A stretch of DNA of 11,660 bases, taken from assembly GCA_903854455.1 (NCBI GenBank), contig CAINWJ010000160.1:1-11660 (forward strand), given 5' to 3'. The notes beneath the pieces were generated by a model, which was not told where the DNA came from, made no database searches, and saw only the letters and a list, made by a program, of their open reading frames with translations. The stretch comes from Candidatus Peribacteria bacterium. Lineage in GTDB: Bacteria; Patescibacteriota; Gracilibacteria; Peribacterales; Peribacteraceae. The translations under genes and the position numbers were made by a program. This document shows, one piece after another, positions 1 through 5,474 of this stretch (positions are counted from its first letter, which is position 1; every line of letters begins with the position of its first letter).

Positions 1-186
1 ATCCAGGATTCCTTCCCCCTCACCGAATTGCACTCCTGCTGCCTGTAGAGCGAATCTTGCCTCTGCTTCGTATATTTCCTGTGGTGTCATTCCGTTCGCG
101 TACCAACGCTCATGATCAACGGTCCGTTCATAGAATGGATGATTGTAATGTTCATATGGTTCCCGGGGCTTGTCCGCTTCGTACAT
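1..186 (-). CDS. 5' end of unidentified gene, possibly class I SAM methyltransferase (partial)
   Basis: The minus strand is open from an ATG at 186-184 to the left edge of the window, giving 62 residues of a protein whose remainder lies outside. The N-terminus is rich in Tyr, Glu and His and predicted soluble, with no signal peptide. The last part reads EAEARFALQAAGV, a short Gly/Glu stretch, then GILD. That layout (amphipathic helix, short turn, hydrophobic strand ending in Asp) matches the approach to motif I of class I SAM-dependent methyltransferases, where ILD would be followed by a Gly-rich loop. The loop itself is off the window, so this is inference from pattern only. No Shine-Dalgarno site precedes the ATG; a TACAAT hexamer lies 13 nt upstream. 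The upstream neighbour on the same strand ends at 252. Existence of the gene is fairly likely; the function is weakly supported. Confidence 0.55.
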   Translation of the reverse strand, partial: MYEADKPREPYEHYNHPFYERTVDHERWYANGMTPQEIYEAEARFALQAAGVQFGEGEGILD

Positions 187-199
187 AGAGTGATTGATG

Positions 200-205
200 A
201 TTGTA
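200..205 (-). promoter_or_regulatory. Candidate -10 element for the gene at 1-186
   Basis: On the minus strand a TACAAT hexamer (five of six matches to TATAAT) sits 13 nt before the ATG at 186. A transcript starting at the usual distance would have a leader of only about 7 nt, too short for a ribosome binding site. No good -35 is visible: the hexamer at 17-bp spacing is TTCGTG and falls inside the hairpin at 221-238. Confidence 0.35.
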
Positions 206-220
206 TTTGTATTGGTTCCC

Positions 221-238
221 CGCACGAAGAATCGTGCG
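221..238. repeat. Short perfect hairpin, copy 1 of a two-copy covarying element
   Basis: The plus strand reads CGCACGA-AGAA-TCGTGCG, a perfect 7-bp stem with a four-base loop. A second copy at 10356-10373 keeps the loop and stem length but swaps the sixth stem pair from G-C to A-T on both arms, so pairing is preserved. The likeness continues 3' as GCTG(A)GTCC. It lies 13 bp after the stop codon of the minus-strand gene at 252-917 and upstream of the -10 candidate of the gene at 1-186. No T-run follows on either strand, so it is not an ordinary intrinsic terminator. It could be a dispersed palindrome, an RNA processing or stability hairpin, or a protein site. Confidence 0.6.
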
Positions 239-251
239 CTGGTCCTATTCG

Positions 252-917
252 TTAATCGATCTTCGGGCTCATCTCTCCGTCCTCATCATCCTTCTTCTTT
301 TTCGACCGGGTGACCTTCTTCTCGCTCTTGGTGATGTCGGCTTCGGTGAAGGACGCTTTGGCTGCCGCTTCGGCGAGGTGCTTCGGGATCACCGCTTCCA
401 CGGCGCCCCACTTGGCTTCGCCGTTCTTCGGGATGATGATCGTGACCTGATCGCCCACCTCGGCGCGGTAGAACGTGACGGAGGCGAGGAGGAGACGGAA
501 GGTTTTGCCTTCGGCCAGGACCTTGTACTGACCGTCTTCGTGGATCAGAACACCGATGAGCGTGCGACGCTCGATGGGTGCAATCTGCTTGTAGATGAAC
601 TTGCCCTCATCAGTCACCGTGAGCTTCATGCCGTCGCCCTCGACCAGTTTGCTCTTGCTCGCATAGTTCGCCGGGATGGGATACGTCTCGCCCTTGGCAT
701 CCACCATGTTCTGACCGTCGAAGATCCCTTCCACCACGCGTGTTGCCGTACCGGCACTGTAGGAGGCACCGGTGCCCATGGAGCCTGCTTTGGACACGAG
801 ACGCTCACGGGAAGAATCGACCACACCGGTCATCTCACGCAGCAAGCCCTCGGCGGTCTTGAGCGAAGACATCGCGGTTTCGATGAGTTCCTGGATGGAG
901 AGGAGATTGTCGGCCAT
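252..917 (-). CDS. Hypothetical cytoplasmic protein with two tandem beta modules and a charged tail
   Basis: This is a 221-residue protein that I do not recognise as a named family. Residues 1-45 are predicted helical and amphipathic. Residues about 62-112 and 119-175 look like two related small beta-rich modules. In each, a Gly-x-Thr-aromatic turn is followed exactly 16 residues later by a Gly-Asp turn and a beta strand (GETYPIP...EGDGMKLTV, then GKTFRLL...VGDQVTIII), which suggests internal duplication of an SH3- or OB-like fold. Residues 197-221 form a low-complexity tail, first Lys-rich (RSKKKK) then acidic (DDEDGE). There is no signal peptide or membrane segment. A nucleic-acid or ribosome-associated role would fit the basic tail and small barrels, but that is speculation. 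No Shine-Dalgarno site precedes the ATG, and the upstream gap to the kinase gene is a G-rich repeat. The long plus-strand frame over the same DNA lacks protein-like features. Confidence 0.8.
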   Translation of the reverse strand: MADNLLSIQELIETAMSSLKTAEGLLREMTGVVDSSRERLVSKAGSMGTGASYSAGTATRVVEGIFDGQNMVDAKGETYPIPANYASKSKLVEGDGMKLTVTDEGKFIYKQIAPIERRTLIGVLIHEDGQYKVLAEGKTFRLLLASVTFYRAEVGDQVTIIIPKNGEAKWGAVEAVIPKHLAEAAAKASFTEADITKSEKKVTRSKKKKDDEDGEMSPKID

Positions 918-985
918 GGGGCGGGGGATTAGGGATTAGGTATTGGGAATGAGGAATTGGGGTCAGGGTCAGGGTCGGAGAATCG
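918..985. repeat. G-rich intergenic repeat tract (TTAGGGA and GTCAGG units), possible G-quadruplex
   Basis: The plus strand of this 68-bp gap holds runs of two to five G at regular intervals. It contains two copies of the heptamer GGGATTA (925-938) followed by GG, and a hexamer array GGGGTCAGGGTCAGGG (959-974) followed by TCGG. The run order gives several ways to form a three-tetrad G-quadruplex on the plus strand, which is the template strand for both flanking minus-strand genes. The gap lies between the kinase stop at 986 and the ATG at 917. I see no convincing promoter in it. A related GGGGATTAGGGATT sequence recurs after lexA near 10299-10312. Confidence 0.55.
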
Positions 986-1993
986 TCAGTGAATTTCCGT
1001 GACACGCAAGGGGCAATGACTCAACTTCTCTTGCATCTGTGTTGTTGTGAGGAGTCCTGCCTGCGCGCCGATCTGACTGACGACGCTTGCAGCATTCAGT
1101 GTACCAGCGATGAGTGCTTCTGGCAACGAATGACCGGTCGCAAGAGCCCACGTCACACCGATCCCGAACGCGTCACCTGCGCCGGTTGTTTCTACCACCT
1201 TGACGTCCGGTAGGATGGCGCAGTGGTAGCGTTTGCCGTCCATACTGCCGGTCGAACCGTTCTTGCCGTCGGTGATGCAGATATGTCTAACACCGGCTTT
1301 TTCCAGTTTCATGAATGCATCATTGACGTTCTCTGATCGCGTGAATGCCAATGCCTCTTCCTTATTAAGGAGCAGCACATTCGTCTGCTGCAGGATCGCG
1401 GCTTTGTTTGGAGCATCCATCCCTGCAGCGATCTGGCAGCCGCCGGGGTTCCACGTCAGCCGCACGGTCGGATGTCTGATGACCGCCTCGATCAGATCAT
1501 CCTCGATGGCGCAGGAGGTTTCAGACAGATGATTCAAATAGAGGATATCTGTGGACTGGATCGCTTCAGTATCGAACGTCACGTCATGCAGGTGCTCGTT
1601 GACGCCCGGTGCGTACAGGATCGTCCGCTCGCCGCTTTCGAGTGTCATGATGATCGAGAAGCTGCTGGTCTCACCGTCGACGACCGTCGCCGGTGTCACG
1701 TTCACTCGCTCGTTCATCAGTGTCGTGAGCAGTTTCTCGCCCCATTGATCGGAACCGACGATGCCACAGAAGCCGGCGCGCAGACCGAGCCTGCTGAGTC
1801 CGACCGAGGTGTTGCAGGCTCCGCCGCCCGTGCATTCCGTGACTCGCTTCACCGGCAGTTTCCCTCCGATCGCCAGTGCGATCGAATTGCCTTGGAGCGG
1901 GATGCCTTTCTCCATCTCCAAAAAAAGATCGTACGTCGCACCTCCGATGGAGAGAGAGGAGAGGGGCCGATTGAGATTCTTGTTGGTGTTCAT
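986..1993 (-). CDS. PfkB/ribokinase-family carbohydrate or nucleoside kinase
   Basis: The gene encodes 335 residues, normal length for the PfkB (ribokinase/adenosine kinase) family, which transfers ATP phosphate to a sugar, nucleoside or sugar-phosphate hydroxyl. Family hallmarks are visible. The first signature, GGGACNTSVGLSRLG at residues 56-70, is the substrate-side glycine loop, followed by GIVGSD at 77-82. The second, ETTGAGDAFGIG near residues 267-278, carries the anion-hole GAGD with D274 as predicted catalytic base. An NPGG motif and the LLLNKEEA helix in mid-sequence also fit. Substrate cannot be read from sequence; adenosine kinase-like, fructokinase and ribokinase subgroups remain possible. 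It is cytoplasmic. The start is the only reasonable ATG; the residues before the first beta strand are few and polar. It ends in TGA, showing that UGA is a stop here. The upstream gap holds an 8-nt tandem repeat and no clear Shine-Dalgarno site. Confidence 0.9.
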   Translation of the reverse strand: MNTNKNLNRPLSSLSIGGATYDLFLEMEKGIPLQGNSIALAIGGKLPVKRVTECTGGGACNTSVGLSRLGLRAGFCGIVGSDQWGEKLLTTLMNERVNVTPATVVDGETSSFSIIMTLESGERTILYAPGVNEHLHDVTFDTEAIQSTDILYLNHLSETSCAIEDDLIEAVIRHPTVRLTWNPGGCQIAAGMDAPNKAAILQQTNVLLLNKEEALAFTRSENVNDAFMKLEKAGVRHICITDGKNGSTGSMDGKRYHCAILPDVKVVETTGAGDAFGIGVTWALATGHSLPEALIAGTLNAASVVSQIGAQAGLLTTTQMQEKLSHCPLRVTEIH

Positions 1994-2004
1994 GTCTCTG
2001 GTCG

Positions 2005-2035
2005 AATGGCTAAATGGCTAAATGGTTACATGGTT
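2005..2035. repeat. 8-nt tandem repeat (AATGGCTA), about four units
   Basis: AATGG recurs at 2005, 2013 and 2021 and CATGG at 2029, exactly 8 bp apart; the unit is AATGGCTA, decaying to AATGGTTA and CATGGTT. The array sits 12 bp upstream of the kinase ATG, in what would be its leader or promoter. The rest of the 119-bp gap between kinase and surface-protein gene (1994-2112) shows no clear promoter or terminator. Confidence 0.6.
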
Positions 2036-2112
2036 CGCGAGCGACGTGGCAAGCGAATCTCAGAGGACGATGTCACCATAATCAGCATTGGCAAGGAACA
2101 TGTATTTGCAAG

Positions 2113-4521
2113 TTATGCTCGATACTTCGCCTCCATCATGCGGAGAAATTCCTGCGTCAGGAGTTTCGATTTTCTGCGGTAGTGCCACTGGAAACCCAGG
2201 ATCGCTCCGGCGGAGACGATGATCAGGCTGATGACGATCGTCGGGAGGCCGCTGTCACTCGTCCGGGGAACGTTCCTCAGTTCATCAGTACCCGCAGGCT
2301 GGATATTCGCTCCCGGGTGGAGTGGGGTGATGTCGGACGGCACGGGTTCCGAGGGACCGGCAACGAATGAGCCGGAGCCTGACGGTGTTCCCTGTGCCAG
2401 TGCGGCGAGGGTCGTCTGGGTCTTGCCGGTGACTGTGACCGGCGTGAGCTTCAGGTAGTACGTGACGTTATCGAGCAGATCGCGGAGCACGTAGGATGTG
2501 GCTTGTCCGTTCACAACGCGGCGCTCGGTGAAGATACCCGGCTCGGCGCCGAACTCGAGTAGGTACTGCGAGAGCGGCAGAGAGGGAATGGCTGTCCATG
2601 CCAGCATCAGGCTGCCCTGCCCCGGTGTGACTTTCAGTGCCGTTCCGAGCGGTGCTGCAGTGGCGGGCTGACTGTGTGCCGGACTCTCTTCACCGGTTGT
2701 GCTGATCGCGGTCACCGAGAAGCGGTATGTTTTTCCCGGAGGGAGATCGGAGACGGTTGCGGCAGTGACGGGTGAACCGGTCGAAATGCTGTACAGGAAA
2801 TTCGTCGGATTGGTCTCATCGGCAATGTAGATCTTGTACTCCTTGATGGGCACCTGATTGATTGCCGTCCACGTCAGCACCACTTGCTCCGCTTTGGCTT
2901 CCGCCTTCAGTCCCTGGACGACCGGTACCGTCTTCGGCTTCACCGTCCACTTGGTTAGCATCGTCACGGCATTCCCGACATGATCGGTTGCCGTCACGGT
3001 GATGTCGTATGTTCCTTCCGCAACGGGTGCCGTGATTGTTCCAGTAAATGTCGAGCCGCTTGCCGTGAGTGTCACATCTTTTCCTTGGAGGGTGGCAGTG
3101 ACGGTTTCCGCATCATTGTCGGTGATCACGGTAATCGTGGCAGGATCACCGGCTTTGCCTTCCTGCGGGTTCAGGCTGATGGTCTGGATCTTCGGCGGAT
3201 CGTTATCAATGATGACGTGGACTGGGTCGGATTCGTACGTTCCGTTCTCGCTCGTCACGAAGAGGGTGATTTCTTTGTCCGCCGGATTGAGTGGGACACT
3301 GACACGGAAGACGCCCTCGGCATCACTCTCGGTATCCACCACCTGTGCGCCGCCTTTGATGCGCAGGTTCACGAGGCTGGGGGCTTTTCCTTGGAGGAGA
3401 ACCGTCGTTCCCTTCACCTTGCTCCTGTCTTGGGGACTCACGATGGACAGCTGACCGTTTCCGCTCCCATCGCCGCTCACGACGTTCAGAGTGATCTCGC
3501 CTTTGATGGTCGGATCCAGCTTATCTTCGACCGAGATGGTCTGCTTGCCACCCTGACGGAGGACGAAGGCGAGTGGAACGGAGCGAGTGCCCTGATCCAC
3601 ACTTCGGATGTCGATGCGACCCTTGCTCGGGGTTTGCGCATCATCACCCTTCTTCGGCAGGTCGGCGTTCGGGTCGCTGGATTCTACGACGAGAGTGCCG
3701 ACGTACGCTCGCACCAGATCTTGTCCGTGCATCGCACGGATGTTGAGGCTGAAGAGTTCATTGGCTTTCACGTCGGTAGCTCCCTGCGGCAGTGACAGAT
3801 CGAAACGGTCGACGATGACCGGTGCGATGTCCGCAGTCACAGGATCTCCTCCTTGTCCGAAGTCAGCGAGTGAGGCGCGAAGTTGGCTGGCAGCCTCCAG
3901 GCTCGCTCGCAGTTTCATCTGCCGGTTGCCGAGTATGTCGTAGGGGATCAGTGTGATGACGCCGGCTTCCGTCGCTTTCACCGTCCAGAGGAACCGACCT
4001 TCGCCGTCGGTCTGGGTAGAGGAAGGGGAGACATCGTCTGATGTTCTGTTGCTGATGAGAGCGATGGGTCTGCCGCCGACGGGATTGTCGAACCGGTCAC
4101 GCAGGATGGCGGTGACGGTTGCCGTATCACGACCATTCGCACGGATGGATTGTGGCGAAACGGAGAGGAGCGAGTGTGCGTCATCCAACTTGTCGGCGGT
4201 GACGGTGAATGTCGTTTTCTGCCCTGCGGCACTGACGTCGTACGTTCCTGCCGTTACCGTGGCGGTCGAAGGAATCAACGTTGTAGCATTACCGCCGGCA
4301 TCCAGGACAATCGATTGCGTGTAGCGGGCTCCACCGGCTTCCGTGACGGAGAGCACGGTTTTCAGTCCTGATTCACAATCGGTGATCGTGGCTTCGGTTC
4401 CGAGACCGGCGACCGTATCCAGTACTGTGATGGCACACGAAGTAGCCGCCTGAACAGCTCCTGCAAATTGCAGTGATGTTGCTAGGAGAGCCAGTGACAG
4501 AAAGAGACGAGTTGAACGCAT
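2113..4521 (-). CDS. Large cell-surface protein: signal peptide, Ig-like (Big) domains, two FN3 domains, C-terminal membrane anchor
   Basis: The 802-residue product begins with a Sec signal peptide (basic MRSTR, hydrophobic core, likely cleavage after AVQA near residue 25). Residues about 117-200 (LSVSPQSIRANG..., DRFDNPVGGRPI, TDGEGRFLWTV) match the bacterial Ig-like group 1 (Big_1/invasin) pattern. Residues 230-440 appear to hold further Ig-like beta modules, and 445-525 another (AGDPATITV...GTYDITVTATDHVGN). Two fibronectin type III domains follow at about 532-622 and 625-712, each with the W-T-A core and a late Tyr strand. A Pro/Gly/Ser-rich linker (713-757) leads to one transmembrane helix (758-778) and a short basic cytoplasmic tail beginning YRRKSK. 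It is therefore probably anchored in the membrane with the repeats outside, acting in adhesion or envelope architecture. No catalytic domain is apparent. A well-formed promoter ends 6 nt before the ATG, supporting this start and a leaderless mRNA. Confidence 0.9.
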   Translation of the reverse strand: MRSTRLFLSLALLATSLQFAGAVQAATSCAITVLDTVAGLGTEATITDCESGLKTVLSVTEAGGARYTQSIVLDAGGNATTLIPSTATVTAGTYDVSAAGQKTTFTVTADKLDDAHSLLSVSPQSIRANGRDTATVTAILRDRFDNPVGGRPIALISNRTSDDVSPSSTQTDGEGRFLWTVKATEAGVITLIPYDILGNRQMKLRASLEAASQLRASLADFGQGGDPVTADIAPVIVDRFDLSLPQGATDVKANELFSLNIRAMHGQDLVRAYVGTLVVESSDPNADLPKKGDDAQTPSKGRIDIRSVDQGTRSVPLAFVLRQGGKQTISVEDKLDPTIKGEITLNVVSGDGSGNGQLSIVSPQDRSKVKGTTVLLQGKAPSLVNLRIKGGAQVVDTESDAEGVFRVSVPLNPADKEITLFVTSENGTYESDPVHVIIDNDPPKIQTISLNPQEGKAGDPATITVITDNDAETVTATLQGKDVTLTASGSTFTGTITAPVAEGTYDITVTATDHVGNAVTMLTKWTVKPKTVPVVQGLKAEAKAEQVVLTWTAINQVPIKEYKIYIADETNPTNFLYSISTGSPVTAATVSDLPPGKTYRFSVTAISTTGEESPAHSQPATAAPLGTALKVTPGQGSLMLAWTAIPSLPLSQYLLEFGAEPGIFTERRVVNGQATSYVLRDLLDNVTYYLKLTPVTVTGKTQTTLAALAQGTPSGSGSFVAGPSEPVPSDITPLHPGANIQPAGTDELRNVPRTSDSGLPTIVISLIIVSAGAILGFQWHYRRKSKLLTQEFLRMMEAKYRA

Positions 4522-4527
4522 CTGAAT

Positions 4528-4556
4528 ATTGTAGCAAAGATAGCGGTTTTCCTCAA
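4528..4556 (-). promoter_or_regulatory. Strong sigma-70-type promoter for the surface-protein gene, apparently leaderless
   Basis: On the minus strand a -35 TTGAGG (4556-4551) and a -10 TACAAT (4533-4528) are separated by exactly 17 bp, and TGC directly before the -10 makes it an extended -10. Only six bases (ATTCAG) lie between the -10 and the ATG at 4521, so transcription should begin at or next to the start codon. No room is left for a Shine-Dalgarno site. Confidence 0.75.
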
Positions 4557-4656
4557 TGGGCTCTATAGATATAAGTGGGGATTACTGCGATGTGTCAATT
4601 GAGGTTGGATCTGCCGTTTGATGGGACGAGGCAATTGGCTTTTGGCTTTTTAGTTT

Positions 4657-4709
4657 CGCAGCCGGGACCTGCCCGACTACGGTCTGGCGGGCGCCGCGTC
4701 CCGGCTGCG
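4657..4709. repeat. GC-rich palindrome with nested UACG-capped hairpin
   Basis: The arms CGCAGCCGGGAC (4657-4668) and GTCCCGGCTGCG (4698-4709) are perfect 12-bp inverted repeats. Inside lies a second hairpin at 4671-4688: GCC-C-GAC, loop TACG, GTC-T-GGC, with one C/T mismatch. A C(UACG)G cap belongs to the unusually stable UNCG tetraloop class. It lies between the divergent promoters of the surface-protein and lipoprotein genes, and no T-run follows. The design suggests a dispersed palindromic (REP-like) element or a structured RNA rather than a terminator. Apart from this element, the promoters and an unused AGGAGG at 4716-4721, I see nothing else in the 254-bp gap 4522-4775. Confidence 0.65.
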
Positions 4710-4762
4710 GGAATTAGGAGGACTATTATTCATCCGTTGTATTGCTTCCCCCCGACCCGTGC

Positions 4763-4768
4763 TACCAT
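4763..4768 (+). promoter_or_regulatory. Candidate extended -10 for the lipoprotein gene
   Basis: TGC followed by TACCAT at 4763-4768 repeats the TGC-TACAAT layout seen for the divergent gene. The -10 ends 7 nt before the ATG at 4776, predicting another leaderless transcript, and it overlaps the alternative ATG at 4767. Possible -35 hexamers (TTGTAT at 4737, TTGCTT at 4742) have poor spacing of 20 and 15 bp. Confidence 0.4.
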
Positions 4769-4775
4769 GTCATCC

Positions 4776-5354
4776 ATGCGGCGTTTTGTTCTTGTCGCTG
4801 GCGTGATGGTTCTCCTTTCCGGGTGCGGCTCTAGTACGACGTCAGGGACGTCGGTTATTTGTGATCAACAATTCTGGAACGGGACAGTTGCCGCGTGTCT
4901 GCCTGCCGGATGGCGGGTGTTGTCGAAGGAGACACTCGGGACACTGGGTGTGCCGGAGGAGACGCTTGCCGCATTCCAGCTCCAGACTCCGCATGCAGGA
5001 CAATTGGATACCGTCACAGTCACGGGTGAGCCGCTTTCCAGGGAGATGACGACGACCGAGTACAGTCAGGCGAATATCCTCGCAGTCTCCACACTCCCGG
5101 ACTACAAGCTGATCGACAAAATCGTGACGTACATTGACGGAGTAGAGTCCGCCATCCACGTGTTCTCCGCACGCCCCAGCTCGGAACAGCCCGTCCGGCG
5201 GTACTATCAGCTCTCTGCGGTATCTGCGAAGACCGGCTATACCTTCACCGGCTCCTTCCCTCTGAGTATCCAGGATGCCGAGGCGAACGAGGTGAGCTTC
5301 ATCCTACGCAATGTGTCGTTTACGAATCCGGCGGAGAAGGCGGCGCAGAAGTAG
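4776..5354 (+). CDS. Putative lipoprotein, possible PsbP/DcrB-like fold
   Basis: The product is 192 residues from the ATG at 4776. It opens with a short signal peptide (MRRF, hydrophobic core, then LLSGC), a clear lipobox with C17 as the lipidated residue, so the mature protein should be membrane-tethered and outside the cytoplasm. A Ser/Thr/Gly linker follows, then a compact alpha/beta domain (about 30-182): LPAGWRVLS, alternating strands, a helix around residues 90-103, and a terminal helix-strand pair with FILRNVSF. This resembles single-domain PsbP/DcrB-like lipoproteins, but I infer that from pattern only. C29 and C41 could form a disulfide. The frame is open much further upstream, but the lipobox requires a start at 4767 or 4776. 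I favour 4776 because a -10 element overlaps 4767 and lies 7 nt before 4776. It converges with the dehydrogenase gene. Confidence 0.8.
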   Translation: MRRFVLVAGVMVLLSGCGSSTTSGTSVICDQQFWNGTVAACLPAGWRVLSKETLGTLGVPEETLAAFQLQTPHAGQLDTVTVTGEPLSREMTTTEYSQANILAVSTLPDYKLIDKIVTYIDGVESAIHVFSARPSSEQPVRRYYQLSAVSAKTGYTFTGSFPLSIQDAEANEVSFILRNVSFTNPAEKAAQK

Positions 5355-5401
5355 CGGGGAGGATTGGGTAGACGCAGTGATACAACTGATAGGATTTCAA
5401 A

Positions 5402-5470
5402 GAATTCAACGAAACCAAGGATTCCAAGGAAGTTCGTTGGTTTCTTTGGTTCCCTTGGTTTCTTTCGTCG
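5402..5470. terminator. Inverted 9-nt repeat array between convergent genes, possible bidirectional terminator
   Basis: The left half holds 9-nt units on the plus strand (GAATTCAAC, GAAACCAAG, GATTCCAAG at 5402, 5411, 5420). The right half holds the same unit inverted, with TTGG at 5437, 5446 and 5455, again exactly 9 bp apart. The arms GAAACCAAGG (5411-5420) and CCTTGGTTTC (5453-5462) give a perfect 10-bp stem. It occupies the 120-bp gap between the lipoprotein stop and the dehydrogenase stop, where a two-way terminator is expected. Flanking T-richness is only modest, so the terminator role is inferred mainly from position. Confidence 0.45.
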
Positions 5471-5474
5471 GATC

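Noticed and set aside
201..932. 243-codon plus-strand frame over the gene at 252-917
   Set aside because: Composition is that of a mirror frame (Asp/Arg/Gly/His-rich), whereas the minus-strand product has coherent secondary structure and an internal duplication.
2980..3795. 271-codon plus-strand frame inside the surface-protein gene
   Set aside because: It lies entirely within an 802-residue protein with recognisable domains and shows no family motif.
4716..4721. AGGAGG as a ribosome binding site
   Set aside because: No start codon lies at useful spacing; the next in-frame candidate (TTG 4737) is 15 nt away and would precede, and so spoil, the lipoprotein signal peptide.
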